Assembly: GCA_031002005.1 (NCBI GenBank)
Contig: CM061919.1
Location: forward strand, 222,268,739 to 222,332,738
DNA: 64,000 bases
Direction of reading: 5' to 3'
Source: Vandiemenella viatica
Lineage: Eukaryota > Arthropoda > Insecta > Orthoptera > Morabidae
Every line of letters begins with the position of its first letter. Positions within the stretch are counted from its first letter, which is position 1. Position numbers and translations under genes: made by a program. Below the pieces are notes generated by a model. The model saw only the letters and a list, made by a program, of their open reading frames with translations. It had not been told where the DNA came from and did not search any database. This document shows positions 11,160 to 23,631 of the stretch, in pieces.

Positions 11160-13260
11160 CCCTGAAAAGTTAGTTCTTCAATACTGTATGGTGGATGTTA
11201 TCCGCATATACAAATTTGCGAGGTATTGTGTTTGGCTGATCATGAGTATATAAGTTAAACAGTATAGGGGAGAGAACCGAGTCTTGTGGTAGAAAATTAT
11301 TTAGCTTGTGATATCTACTCCTGCTGAGCTGAGTATGCACCTGGAACAAGCGATTACTTAACATATTTCCCAGCAAGTAAAATATCTTTTTGTAAGCAAC
11401 TGCCTTGATCAGTTTGAGCAGGAGACCCTCTCTCCAAACTGTTTCGTATGCTGCCGAAAGATCTAGGCATACAGATACGTTCTTCATTTTCATCTTATAC
11501 CCTACTTCCAAGTACGTGATAAGATTTTTTTTTTAACTGCTTTACGTCTCTCAACAGCGAGGTCTTTAGAGACGGGAAAGGATTGGGGGCAAGGAATGGG
11601 AAGGAATTCGGCCATGGCCATTTTAAGGAAGCATCCCGGAATTTGCCTGGAGTGATTTGGGAAACCATGGAAAACCCAAATTTGGATGCCCGGACGGGGA
11701 TTCGAACCTTCGTCCTCCCGATGCGAGGCCAGAACGCTATACGTTACACCACCACGCTTGGTATGTGATAAGAGACAGGACCTGATCATTACAGTCCCGA
11801 CTAGGATGGAATTCAGCTTGTTCAACGGGTATCAGGGCTTCTACTGCAGGAGCTATTCTGTTTAAAATTAGCCTTTCCAGTCATTTGTAAGTAACACTAG
11901 TAAGGACGGTAAGTTTGTGGGAAGTTGGATCTTTTCCTGGTTTGAGTAAAGCAATGATTTTTGTTCGCTTGAAGATCTGAGGAAACCTACCAAATTGCAG
12001 TATGGAGCTGAAGAACGAGGCATGTCAACGAGATGTAGCTGGTCCATAGTTTTTCAATAGTTTTGAATAAATCCCATCTAATCCTGCAGTTTCTCCATTA
12101 TGAGGGTTTTTAAATCTTCCTGAACCTCTTGTAATATGAATGGACGGGAGTATATATAGAGAGGTTTAGTTTTCGCATTTTCGCTCAGATTTGACCTGTA
12201 TAACGAACTGCTTGTCCTTTTTTTGTTCTAGAAGTAAATACAATGTGATTTGCTATTGATTCCACAGTAATGGATGAGTGAGTACTAGAGGGTATTGACG
12301 TTGGATCGAATTTACCAATAAGAAACCGGGTTTTTTCTACTAGAATGGGTAAAATTCGGATTTTTAAGAGTTTTTATTCATATATCTCTTCTAGCATATT
12401 CAAGACATTACAGCAGTTCTGTTGCCTTCTCATGAGAGTTCAAATTCTTCTCTATGTCTGCATGATTCCTCACTCCATCCTGAAGCCTCGTGGGATGGCG
12501 CTCTTCGCTGCAGTCTTGATTATTCCTACGAACCTTGTATAAATCTATAATTTTCTGGGACTGCTTCGATCCATGATCGAATGTTAGCATCAGAGTACTT
12601 CGATTTAGGAGTGGATCGGATAACTGGTATCTGGATGTCTATTGTATAGATCGTGGGTCTATGCTGGCTGTGAGGGAAGTCGCCGAGAACTTGTCGCCTT
12701 ACGCGACAGAAAGGAGCTGTTAAACCAGGAGAGACGAAACATAGGTCTGCTAAGCTAGCAGAATGAAATGTTTCTTTGCCTTTGGGCCATGTATCAATGT
12801 TATGTAGTTGACGTAAACCCATTCTATTAATTTAATCCTGTTCTCGTCAGACTGGTTATATCCCCAAAGCTTATGACGGTTGTTGAAATCTCCAAGGATA
12901 ATGCTATTCTTAGTGGGGATCAAATCGATAGTTTCTGGCCAAGGTGCAGTGGGCGGCTTGTAGACGTTGGTAGCCATAACTTTCTGCACTTCTATTATGG
13001 AGGAAAAGTAAGTTGGGTGATAATCTGCTGGAATGACCTTGTAGTGGTATATGTCATTCTTAATGTAGGTTGCAATGCCATATTTTGCATGATGTTGATC
13101 TGTTACCATTTTATATCCAGGTAGTTTCCCTCTAGTCAGCGGTTGTTTTTCGTTCTCTGTGTGAATTTCTTGCAGTATGACAACATCAACAGAGTATTTC
13201 TGTAAGACTGATATTAATTAATGAATCTTGGGTCTAATAATCCTTCATTGTTAAGTTGGC
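11160..13260 (-). pseudogene. Jockey-like LINE, endonuclease plus reverse transcriptase, decayed
   Basis: Read leftward from about 13260, an apurinic-type endonuclease comes first: GDFNNRHKLWGY near 12880 and SQHRPTIYTI near 12665. The reverse transcriptase follows: LDLSAAYETVWREGL near 11450, LPQDSVLSPILFNLYTHD near 11250 and FVYADN near 11200. In intact relatives these read LPQGSVL and YADD; here the G and the second catalytic Asp are changed, so the RT is inactive. Stops and frame shifts separate the blocks. It is a 5'-truncated, old copy of a jockey-clade element. A SINE at 11525-11764 has inserted between the endonuclease and the RT motif blocks. Confidence 0.8.
11525..11764 (-). mobile_element. 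tRNA-derived SINE with 9-bp target duplication
   Basis: GTGATAAGA occurs at 11516-11524 and again at 11765-11773. Between them, on the minus strand, a head with the pol III B box GGTTCGAATCC (11698-11708) and an A-box-like TGGTGTAACG is followed by a body and an A tail (T run at 11525-11534 on the plus strand). Two relatives occur at 47028-47240 and 63703-63898. Mobilised by a LINE partner. Confidence 0.88.
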
Positions 13261-13421
13261 AAATGTTTAGCTGGAGACCTATTGTCTTTGCATTGAACTT
13301 TGAGTCCTCACAAGGACTGTTGTGTTTGCAATTAATGTCATTGCCATGAGGCCCAAAAGGGCAGTATTGCGACTTCTGATCGCTGTCACCCATTTAGCAC
13401 CACCCAGGAAACGCGTGTGGC

Positions 13422-13640
13422 TTACGGTATGCTACGGACGCGGGTTACTTTGCTCCCCAAACTATTCTGTGATTCGAAATAAGCTTTATTATCGTTCTTT
13501 ATGAGTTCACTCACTGACAAGAGGTTAGTCGTCAGACTTAGCACGAACAAAGTATTTTTCACAGTAATATCATAACCACAATCTGTAGTTAATTCTACGT
13601 CCATCGCCGGTACACAACACAGGTGCTTTGATTTTCTCAG
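13422..13640 (-). pseudogene. Copia-type retrotransposon fragment
   Basis: Minus strand reads LTTDCGYDITVKNTLFVLSL then TTNLLSVSELIKNDNKAYFE. The stretch DI.VKN.LFV..LTTNLLSVSELI is the conserved joint between protease and the GAG-pre-integrase domain of Ty1/copia polyproteins. Only about 70 residues are preserved; no LTR, integrase or RT is visible beside it. Dead fragment. Confidence 0.75.
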
Positions 13641-13679
13641 CAATGATAACTTCTGGTGCTCTTGACGACTAGAATGCAT

Positions 13680-13860
13680 TTTTGGCTTAACTACGATAAT
13701 CGAGCGTCTAAAATTTGACTAATTTAACGGTTGATTCTCATATATCCCGACGAGACAAATCGAAAGTGAAGAATAAATTTTTTTGTTATCTCACTTACTT
13801 TTCAAGATATCACATATTAAAGATAGCTATGTTGGAACTTCTGTACAGCTTATTATCTAT
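13680..13860 (+). repeat. Single diverged core unit of the CATGG/Helitron repeat
   Basis: Contains GACGAGACAAATCGAAAGTG, then a TTTTCAAGATAT box, in the same order and spacing as units inside the elements at 7022 and 8810. No element end is visible on either side. Confidence 0.6.
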
Positions 13861-13872
13861 TAATATGTATTA

Positions 13873-13912
13873 CTAGCAGTTACCCGCGACTTCGTCCACG
13901 TTGAAAAGTGTT
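13873..13912 (-). mobile_element. Helitron-like 3' terminus
   Basis: Read on the minus strand this is CGTGGACGAAGTCGCGGG, then TAACTG, then CTAG followed by T. A stem (CGTG pairing with CGCG, one wobble) with a 7-8 base loop sits about 8 bases before CTAG, the layout of a Helitron 3' end. The 5' end, expected to the right, was not found; the SINE at 13931 cuts the flank. Confidence 0.6.
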
Positions 13913-13930
13913 GTAGTATAAGATTTTCTT

Positions 13931-14165
13931 GAGAGGCCTGGTTGTTCAATGGTTAGGGCGTCCAACTGGAGATGGAAAAGTCTCCAGCTTGAATCCCAGT
14001 TTCGGCGAGGATTTTCAAAGGTCCTTAGCTCGACCTTCAAGTCTAGCATAGGTTGTTGTGTGATGTGAATTACGCCAGAATGCTCACTTGGTTCTGATTC
14101 CGTGTTGAACTGTGGGTCCTCTATGTCCGGTAGGATTACTGGGTTATGTTAAGAGACTACAAAAG
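13931..14165 (+). mobile_element. tRNA-derived SINE, second type
   Basis: Starts GGCCTGGTTGTTCAATGGTT, an A-box-like tRNA head, with an imperfect B box AGCTTGAATCC near 13988. Its body (GCCAGAATGCTC, GATTCCGTGTTGAACTGTGG) matches that of the SINE at 48213 although the head differs. No clear target duplication was found, so its borders are approximate. Confidence 0.65.
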
Positions 14166-15220
14166 GGGCTGATTGCGGAGACGTAAAGAAACCTTGTCAC
14201 TAGGTCAATACGACCATACAATTTATTTTAGAGCTATTTTTATTAGTAATAAATGTTGCAATAAAATAACAAACATTTATTTATGTTCCACAACTATATC
14301 GTTGAATTTTTAAAACAATAAAAATATTCTGTTTGTTAGGAGTATTTTTAGTTTAATATTTCTGTATATACAATATTGAGGATTCGTCTCCTAGGTATTG
14401 GTTATTTTCATAGCCTTAGTTTTCTTACATTTCTTTGATAGATTTGAATTTCGTTTACCCAGCATCTCTTAAAATTACTAATTTCATCTCGCGAATAAAA
14501 ATTAATATAGTTTTAATTAATTGAAGCTCAAAACGTAAAAAATATTAGCAATACAGTGATGGAATCGACTAAATTCCAACAAAAAAAAGAAAATACTAAC
14601 ATCCAAACAGCAAATATGTAAATACTTAAGTGGCCCAAGGACGTTAATTTTAGTTAAAAAAATTGCGATACTAAAATCAATATTTTGATTTGCATTGAAT
14701 ATCTGAAACAAAAATCTTTTAAAAAAAGAGAACTTAATTTGCTCTTTGAATATTGATTTTGTTTTTAGGATTTATTGGTTCCATCAACAGAAATTTAAAT
14801 ATTATAGTAGTAATTGATTCTTTTATCTATAGGCTAATGATCAGTGGTATTGTGGTAACGGTTTCTCTATCTGTGCAAACAGCTGAATTGCCTGTAGACC
14901 AGTTTACTATAGTTCATTCGTTTCGATCCATTAATTCTGCGCTGAAATATAAATTTCAATGTTAAAGTAGTAATTGATTCTTTCTTTGTAATTGGTTTCT
15001 CATTCTGCCAACAGGATTGAATGTCTACCGGCAAATTACCACTCCGCTTGTCTGCCACTCCACTATCTGAATAAAACATTTATAAATTTCAAAAATTTTA
15101 CTTCGGTCAACGCCACGTGTTCTGTTAAATCATCCAAGCATTTAACAAATCTTTTGATACAATATCGGAACAAAGCAACACATGACATCACTAAAATGGC
15201 GCTCTTGGAATAGCTAATAA
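14166..15220. repeat. AT-rich stretch with a degenerate two-unit tandem repeat
   Basis: Bases 14166-14750 show nothing. About 14780-15075 contains two related units about 157 bp apart: TAGTAGTAATTGATTCTTT at 14805 against AAGTAGTAATTGATTCTTT at 14961, and AATTGCCTGTAGACCAGTTT against a related string near 15020. The open frames there are by-products. Confidence 0.45.
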
Positions 15221-15224
15221 TGTT

Positions 15225-15777
15225 TTATTCTGGCCCAGGCTGCATTTCAACCTAGTCACAAACTCAGCTAATATTACCGCTAGAAAATCAAAGCTTCTAT
15301 CAGTTGCGCATTAATACATTCACTACATGGCTTATTGCATGTTAGTGACGTTATGAATGGCGAAATAAACTTGACTCATTATTTCAGATCGTGATACTAA
15401 ATGAACCCGAATAGTGACGTTGGCAATGTGGCACTCTTAAAAACGCAGTAAATTAAATACTGAATTTATCTGAAACTACATTCATCTTATATCATCAGCA
15501 TCATGACAGTTATTGGAGTAAGGTAATAAAAAATTTATACTAAAATGCTTGTAACTTACAGTGTACAACGGAAAATCCATAATTCTCTACAACTCTAAAC
15601 CAACTTTCGTTAAAATTGCAGCAGAAGTTGGAATCGCGATAAAGTGACCGTTACTGCTCGTGATTTAGTAAGATGTATAATTGCATTTAATATGTTGAGG
15701 TGTGTTCGTATAGTTTGACTTTGTAGCGGCAATATTAACAGCGACAGTGGTTTGGTTGAAATGTTGCCTGGACCAGT
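15225..15777. repeat. Inverted pair of core repeats
   Basis: GGCCCAGGCTGCATTTCAAC with the following GCTAATATTACCGCTAG at 15228-15290 recurs in reverse complement at 15709-15776 (GTAGCGGCAATATTAAC to GGTTGAAATGTTGCCTGGAC). The arms are about 68 bp with some mismatches and a spacer of about 415 bp, a foldback layout. The arms are the same core found in the CATGG and Helitron elements. Confidence 0.7.
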
Positions 15778-15799
15778 ATGTTTTTTTTACAGTATAAGG

Positions 15800-16344
15800 C
15801 AGAAGGAATTTAGTTATTATTAGCAATAAGTAAGCAGCTTTCATATACTCCGTACAAATGTGGTGTATTTTGTTGTAAACGATTTCTGTACAAAAATTCT
15901 GAACAAAAAATAAAATGGGTTAGCTAAGTTTTAAATTTCGGCAAAAATAATTTGTAATACAGAGACTGTATAGTAACAAAAAAGAAACAAGAAAAAAATT
16001 AAACCGAAATAGAATGAAATCCTTTACATTTTTATAAATACGATATTTGGGGCACGCCCATTTTGCACTTCTAGTGAACCGACTTTCGTGCTGGTATACT
16101 TATAACATTTAACTTTTTTCCCCCCTAAGCTTTGATTTTCCACATACATTACAAACGAAATTATGGTGTAATATTTCATGTGTCATACTATTTTATATAC
16201 GCAAATGAAAACATCTCTTTATGAACTTAGCAACGGTACCTACCATTTTTTAAAAGTTGAGGTTACGTACAGATTTATATTTCCTGCTTCCAAACTATGA
16301 TTTGTCAAGTGCGTCGGTTTTTAAACTAAACACTAAACACAAAC
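15800..16344. other. Non-coding AT-rich stretch
   Basis: No gene, repeat boundary or structured element was recognised. Confidence 0.4.
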
Positions 16345-18395
16345 TTGCATGTGAAAGAAGGGTTTTGCTTTTATTTCCGAAAAGTAGTGTTAGTGATTTA
16401 TGTCTTTAATGTCTTTAAACTTCAGCGTGTAATAAATGATGAGTCAATTACTTGTTTTAGAAAGTGCCTGAATACCACAAACTGGGAACAGGTATACAGT
16501 GCTCAAGGTATGAATGAAAAATACAACATTTATAGTAACATTGAATTAAATTTCTTTGAAAGTTGCTTCCCCTTGAAAAAGTGTCGTGCTTCTCAAAAAG
16601 AACAAAAGCCTTAGATAACTATTGGCATTAGAACATCATGCTTTAATAAAAGGAAGTTGTATATTGCCTCTAGGAACAGTGAGAATGCTAATGTTAAAAC
16701 ACATTACAAACAGTACTGCAAAATACTGAAAAAGGTTATTAAAGAATCTAAAAGTATGTACTACAAACATAAAATTCATGATTCTGAAAATAAAATTAAA
16801 ACAATATGGGACATTGTAAAAAAGGAAACAGGAAAGAGTAATCAAACAAGTAATGATATTTTTGTCAAAGAAAATTCAGTAGAATCTAATTTCTCAATTG
16901 CTGATAATTTTAATAAACATTTTTTATCTGTTGCTGATAAGTTGACTGCTAATAGCTCAGTGACACACAGTATGGATTTTGTCAAAAAAGGCTTCCAAGA
17001 AAACTTTAACTCTATGTCTATAAAATTAGCTACTCCAGAAGAAATAAGAAAAATTATCAAATCCCTTAAGAGCAAATACTCAAGTGGTTATGATGGGATT
17101 TCCAGCAGATTAATTAAATTGTGCTCCACAGAATTAAGTAATATACTAAGTTATCTATTTAATATATCTTTATTTGAGGGTACTTTTCCAGAAAGGCTTA
17201 AATATTCTCTAGTTAAAACACTCTATAAAAAGGGAGATAAGGCAGTCGTATCGAATTACCGACCAATTTCATTACTAACAGCCTTCTCCAAAGTTTTTGA
17301 GAAAGCAATGTACAATAGAGTTTATGAACATCTAAAAAATAATAATATTCTAACTAAATCACAATTTCGTTTTCAAAAGGGTCATTCAACAGAACAAGCT
17401 ATATTTGCATTCACTGACAATATTTTAGAAGGAATAAATGATAAATTAATCCCTGTGGGAATTTTTTGTGACTTATCTAAAGCATTTGACTGTGTAGATC
17501 AGTGTTTCCCAACCTTTTTTGGGTCATGTCCCACTTTCAATATTTTTTTGTCCCCCATACCTAATTTTTAATTTAAAAAAATATTTTGCTAACATCAAAC
17601 GAAACTATACCTAATAATTATTTACAGCACTGTTTTAAGAATTTGTTTTTTTGCTATATATTGTATATATATCTAGCATTGCATTTAAATAAACCGAAAA
17701 GTGGTAAAGTCAATTTCTAAATTGCCCTCCTGAAAAAACCAAATTTCCCCCCTGTGGGGCGTGGCCCCACGTTGGGAAACACTGGTGTAGATCATAAAAT
17801 TCTGATACAGAAACTTAAGTATTATGGTATAGATGGCATTGTTAATAAATGGCTTAGTTCTTACCTTCTAAATAGAAAACAGAAAGTGTCAATGGAGAAT
17901 TTTAAGGCTGCCTTAAGAGGTCCACTGTTTTCTGAGTGGAAATTAATCAGATGTGGAGTACCTCAGGGTTCTATATTGGGGCCACTATTGTTTTTAATAT
18001 ATATAAATGATCTACCCTGTGTTTCATCTAAAAACTCAAAATTTGTCCAATTTGCAGATGACACAAACATAGGAATTAAAAACACTCCAGATTTATCTAA
18101 CAGAATATATTTCAAATTATGTCTTTGAACTGATTAATAAATGGTTTACAGCTAATGGCTTGTCTTTAAACTTTAATAAAACTCAGTATATGCAATTCAG
18201 TACATCACACAGATTAACACCTGACATAGACATAAAATTTGCAGGCCAGTCCATTCAAGAGGTAGATAGTGTGAAATTTCTAGGTTTGTATATTGATCAT
18301 AATTTAAATTGGTAAGTACATGTTTCTGACTTACTAAAGCGATTGGGAGCAGCCACATTTGCATGTCTTTTAAAACAGGAAACAAGGGGGATTAT
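16345..18395 (+). pseudogene. LINE family D: reverse transcriptase, fairly young copy
   Basis: A linker region at 16400-16650 (LNTTNWEQVYSAQGMNEKYN) leads into a long open frame from 16657: YIASRNSENANVKTHYKQYC, then RT blocks YRPISLLTAFSKVFEKAMYN, QFRFQKGHSTEQAI, FCDLSKAFDCVD. At 17500 a 285-bp hAT mini-element interrupts it; the protein continues HKILIQKL, CGVPQGSILGPLLFLIYIND and FADDTN. Catalytic Asp residues in the DLSKAFD and FADD blocks are kept. A frame break occurs near 18115 and the copy ends near 18395 without a tail. The order fits the jockey/CR1 group. It lacks the endonuclease, so it is 5' truncated and inactive. Confidence 0.88.
17500..17784. mobile_element. hAT mini-element (MITE), 285 bp
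   Basis: Ends CAGTGTTTCCCAACC and GTTGGGAAACACTG are inverted repeats; the 8-bp target duplication GTGTAGAT lies at 17492-17499 and 17785-17792. These terminal bases are typical of Charlie-like hAT elements. Its removal would leave the surrounding LINE frame continuous. No coding capacity. Confidence 0.95.
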
Positions 18396-20690
18396 ATAAT
18401 CATTAAATGACGTGAACCCATAAATAATTATAACAAAGGATTGCTAGAAAATTAGAATAACTTTGGGAGATACCAGTTACCGCTGCTTCATGTAAATTTT
18501 TTTAAATGGTCCTTAACACACAGATTGCTAGGGAAAAGAAATAAAATGCGCAATTGTAGGAAATTTCCCAGCACACAAACACACCAAAATGTATGGAGAA
18601 AGGGTCGTCACCTTTGGTAGGCAATTCTACCTAAAGCGGAGTTCAACTTATTTCACAATATTATCAACGAGAAAGAAGACTTGGTCATCACCTAACTATA
18701 AATTAGATTCATCAATTACATCATTTTGCAATGACAAAAGAGAATCATAAAGAAATTATTAGTATAAGAATCAGAAGAGGATAGCAGACTATGATGACAT
18801 TTCATGTATGTCATTCATTCACTGATCGGTTTTGCTTCGTCCTTCGGTAATATACGGTTTAAGTAACTTATTTTCTGATTTAATTGCTCTCGGTTTATGG
18901 ATGTCTCTTCGTAGCTGAGTTGTCGGCTACTGCTGGTACTGCGTCATGGCTACTAACTAGCAATTCCTGGCAGTGAATAAAATTCCGCACCAGTCAGTGG
19001 TGACGTGGACGGTGAGATCGGACGGATGTGTGATTAGGAAATCATGCCGAGCACTGCCGCACTCGGCGGGTAGAGTGCCTTACTGCACTCGACTTTGCCG
19101 ACGGCTGTTGCAGCGACTACAAAGACCCGGCAAACAGAAAAGAACATGGAAATGACTGAATACAATATATCAGCGGCATGGTGACTTAATCCCGTGAAAG
19201 CGTCCCATTACTCCACCATTAAGGATAGGAACGTACCAAGAAAACTACAAATAAGAGCAGTTGTAAGAGTCCTATCTAAGTGACAGCACTGAAAGGGTAG
19301 CCGAGTGGTGGATTTGTGGACGTCTGATGTGGCGGGAATCTAGAGGAGAGTTTACTAACCTCGTGACGTTTGTGTAGCTGAAGAAATCTCTGGTACCTGT
19401 AACCTCCCCTTCTCACATAACAGTAAAACTAATTACTGTGTGAGGCTAATGCATTTGAGAGGTTATATCCAGTTTTGTACGCTCAGAAGGGCGTACTGGG
19501 AGGATTAGCTCCAAAATGTTAATTAATAAAGGAACAATTCGGTTCCAAGAATATCTTTGCTTGGAAACCCGGCCCGTAATGTTAAGCGCAACGATTTTAA
19601 TAACTTTTATAGGTCTGGCAACGACTAAATGAAAAGTGATAGTACATAGGTACTTCACTTTTAATATCACAACCTTAACACCGTTTTACAAACATCACCA
19701 CTTAATACATTTCGTTCCTAAAATTACACCACAGCCGCAGCAAGACTTTTTGTGCGTGCTTCTGCACGTATTTCTCTTTTTCTCTCTAAAGACAATAATA
19801 CTTCCTCTCTGACTCTCCAAAGACAATACTAATCCTACTTAAACCTAAGAGCTTACAACTACCCCAGTACAATATTAATAGTATTTACATTTTTAATTAT
19901 TAATCATTATTTAATACCAAGATATAATAAATAATATATATATAGATTGGAGACTAAAGGTTGCATACCTTGATACGAAGCTCTTCTGTCCAGTCTAGTG
20001 GGATGCTAAAGATGATGTTAAGGATTAGTTTGACACCAGCTGATTAATACGTTCAGCAACCGAGGATAAGGAATACTTGCTTGTGTTAAGTGGCTAGTTG
20101 AGAATCTATCCTGATAAATGATAACAGGCGGCTAACAGTTTACAGTAGATTATTTAATGATCACTGAAGACTGTAGACAATACAGTTGATAATATGACCT
20201 GCAAGGATCTGTCTGGCTACGCCTATGAAAGATGCTTCTGCATCTAATTGAAGATAGACTGAAGAATTTATGGTTGGTTGAATTGACACAGATGGAATGC
20301 CTGGCCCCATGATGTTACGAAGGCCTACATGGTGTACAGACTGAAGCTTAAGAGAGTTGGCTAAGCTGTTAGTCGCCCATAATGATTCGATGAAAGCTAC
20401 TCGCGGACTGAGCGCAAGAAATATGTCTCTACTTCGGAGGTCGACTCCATTGACCTCATTAGGCAGTTGAAGTCGGTGCTGGTGATTGACTCAGCACATC
20501 AGCAGGTTTTATGAATAACAAGTCCACGCTGAGGTAGCGCTTACAACCTGGCTTGGTTGCCTCTAACTGCATCGAATATTACTTTTATTAAAATCTATGA
20601 TTATTATAAAATAAATCCTCATGGTTCAAATACGACACTGACACAGTCGCACAAAACTGATGAAGTTGGCATGGTAGTGATTGACACTGT
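18396..20690. other. Long stretch without recognised genes
   Basis: About 2.3 kb. A locally GC-richer piece at 18940-19160 has a 60-residue open frame that I do not trust. Bases 19380-20560 are AT-rich and contain TGTAACCTCCCC at 19390, which looks like an LTR start, but no matching right end with a target duplication was found. Otherwise nothing. Confidence 0.35.
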
Positions 20691-20699
20691 TAAGAAACC

Positions 20700-21185
20700 T
20701 AAGAAAGTTAAGTTACGATAGAGCAAGATCTTAGATGCCTTTGACTTCATCTCCGTGTTGGTCTTTGGGAGAAAGGCGTCCTCCTTGCACCCCTAAAATG
20801 TGGTTTGCCAAATTCCGACTCAATGAAGCATAATTCAAACCAATTAAAGAAAACGAAAGAACATAAAGGCAAGAAACAGCCACCTTCCAAAGTGAAACCA
20901 GACTTCTCTTTCACCGAGATTCCCCAAGTCGTGACTGCTACCCATCCCCCAATAAGCCACATCATACAATTTGACGCTTCAGGGAAGCAGGGCCCAGCCG
21001 CAAAGTCTGATCAACCAAAGACGTTGCAGACCAGCAGTCAGCAGAAGTGGCAGAGAAGATTGGGACCAACTTCGGGAGACTAGTCAACATACAGCATGAA
21101 AGTGTAAGGAACTTGATGACATTCATTCACGAGTGTACCACGTATAGCTATTTTGAGATCCTCTAAGATGATACTAAGCATGAAG
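20700..21185 (+). pseudogene. Unrecognised protein-like region, frameshifted
   Basis: Two plus-strand frames look coding one after the other. Frame one (20805-21083) is basic and Ser/Pro/Lys-rich: KKTKEHKGKKQPPSKVKPDF and FTEIPQVVTATHPPISHII. Frame two (about 21029-21163) reads SAEVAEKIGTNFGRLVNIQH and RNLMTFIHECTTYSYFEIL, then TAA. A shift near 21030 would join them. An AATAAA lies near 21205, and CAG/GTAACA at about 21195 could be a splice donor. I recognise no family. It could be a decayed processed pseudogene, part of a retrotransposon gag, or a fragment of a real gene. Confidence 0.35.
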
Positions 21186-21786
21186 CTGTGGAGCAGGTAA
21201 CACAATAAATGTAAAATTCTAATAGTGTTTTGTTCGTACGTGTCGCTATAAATGTGGTTCTTTTCAAATTCTATCCTTTTGCAATTTCTGCAGAGGGTTC
21301 AACACACACTGGACAAACGGAAAAATCTTCTAAAATGACTATCTAGTGGAATCGACGTCTATGAAACGGTTTGAACGTGCTGTCGATAATTCGCCACAGC
21401 AGTGTCATTGTTTAGAACTGACTTTATTATTCTTATTGGAAAAATTTGAATTTTCTGTGAATATTCAGACTCTAAGATATTAAGTGAAACATCGGAACAA
21501 CCTGGTAGGCACGTGTTGCAGTGTCGGCAGAGGTTATTGTTCATCAAACTGCTGATATGCTGAGTATGTCGATCACTGACGTCATTAAAAGTTCTTCATA
21601 GTGCTTCACGAGCAAGGTTCGCTCTCATTATAATGACAGTTATCGATTCAATAACATCTTTAGCCGCTCTCACTAGTTAGCTTAGCTTGTTATTATATCA
21701 TTACCAGCCACAACTGATTTATCCATCTTATCACTATGGGAAATTGCGCAGAATCGACAATAGATTGGAAGTTGTCCTTATAGCAG
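21186..21786. other. Non-coding stretch
   Basis: About 600 bases with no supported feature. Short minus-strand frames at 21359-21547 and 21693-21923 have no recognisable domain. Confidence 0.4.
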
Positions 21787-22225
21787 TCACTTATTGTTTG
21801 TATTAAAATGCAATCAGTAACGAATATGATTAAAGAGCTGGAATAGGATTCATTAGAATACAGGAAGAGGGTGAAAAGAGTCCTGGTTGTGTACAAGGCG
21901 TATATTGGTGATGAGGCGTGCAAATACTGTATATCGGTGTAAAAATTAAAAGTAATGCATTTAAGGGAAAAAAATGACCCTGACTACAAGCTGGTACTCG
22001 ATTTCAGGCACAAGATTGTGGGAAGATTTTCTTTGGTAGGTAAGGGAGTCAGGGATTGGAATAAGTTACCAAGAGAATTGATGAATAATTTATCAAAAAC
22101 GGAGAAACAATTTAAAGTTGAAATTTGTACAAGGCAAAAGTGGGTTGGTACAGGCAAGGGGAGAAATTTCCACCAGATGGTGCACCCCATCGCAATTAAA
22201 TTAATTAAATTATTCCGTATCTGAA
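21787..22225 (+). pseudogene. LINE family A 3' end
   Basis: Matches the C-terminal tail of LINE A: MQSVTDMIKELEWDSL-like sequence from about 21805, then YKAYIGDEA, then GVRDWNKLPRELMNNLSKTE near 22050, ending with GTGCACCCCATCGCAATTAAA in place of the usual GCTCCATCACAATTAAAA 3' end. The frame is shifted near 21950 and lacks all catalytic domains. It shows the family's usual 5' truncation. Confidence 0.8.
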
Positions 22226-22235
22226 ATACGGATAC

Positions 22236-23631
22236 TGTCAGTTTGACAATGCTAACATTAGATAGCCATCAAGACAAGAAGGTGAAGAGCCATCACGATG
22301 ATATATTAGAATAGATTGTCGCAGAAGACGAAGAGAATACTTTGAAATCCTTCAGGCTAGTCCACTAAACGACCACAAACATAGCAAATCAGTAATCTAA
22401 CCATGCAGCCCCTTACAGCAGATTTTTCATTGTCGTCTGAAATATACTGCCGAATATGATCGACTAATCCCGAAAGGCAAACACATATTGCACTCCTAAT
22501 AAAAAAGTATTTATTTTTAACTTTTATTTGTTCTTGATTTGTATTTTTTTTAAACTCTATCATAGACTGTAGTGGTACACAGTAACTGTAAATATTTTAA
22601 TAAAAATATCTACGGAAAGAACAATTATTGCAAGTGCGTCAACGTAGTTATAATAATTATTTTATTAAAAATTAGTATGGTAAATATAATTATTTGAATT
22701 TCTTACTAGATTATTCTAAAACAATTATGAGATATCACTCTTGAAAGGATCGCATTTAGGCATAGCCTATGTAGGTTGCAGCCTATGAGCGCGCATCACA
22801 AAGACAAAATTTACTAGTTTCTTACAGTCCTTCCTTTTGTATATATTTTATTGCATGTTCATTTATTTTTAAAATTGAAATATTGACTTTTGCGAATTTG
22901 GTGACATGGACATAACTCTCAATTTTGCATTCTCTTTGTTCTACAATTGTTCAGAGCGATGTTATTAAATGCATTGAATATTTTAATGATTTTCAGTTGT
23001 TTTCATTTTCATCTCAACAATTCTACATTCTTCTATAGACGGTATAGTAAAATATTCTACAGTTAAATAATAAATTTAAAATATTTATTTTAGTTTTTTG
23101 GTTAGAAAATTACTATAAAATACGGGGTTAAATTTCAAAATATTTACGCGGGAGGGCACGCATCACAGGTTCAGTCCAAGGATCTACACATCCTAAATAC
23201 GGTTCTGACCTTCGTAATATTTCGCCAGGGCCAGGTAAAGTCTGTTTTACGAAATGTAAGACAATGTGCATTTTATAAAAACACTTGGTTCACTTGGTGT
23301 TGAAGGAACAATGACGGATTGACAATATGTGTCGGAACTAATTCTGCTATAGGGGAAGAGGTTAATCGGACGACGTGGTTGGACGTAAAATCGGACGTTA
23401 CTAGGACGTATACCGTTCGGGCGAAATTCAGTTCCAGTGGACGACCGGCATAAGTATTGTGGTGTTAATCGATCTCAGCAGTACGAGTTTTCTCACTTCC
23501 TACATGCACCACTCTGCACCCGTTCTATGTCCATTTGTTCCACATCTCCCACTGTAGAGTCGGCGAGGGTGAGTCAATTCTGTGATCCACCTGGCGAGAG
23601 TGTGTAGATCGTTAACTTTCCGTGGTTCTAC
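22236..23631. other. Non-coding stretch
   Basis: No gene. AT-rich, with scattered GGCATAGCCTATG and AGCCTATGAGCGCGC motifs near 22755-22800. No element borders recognised. Confidence 0.4.
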
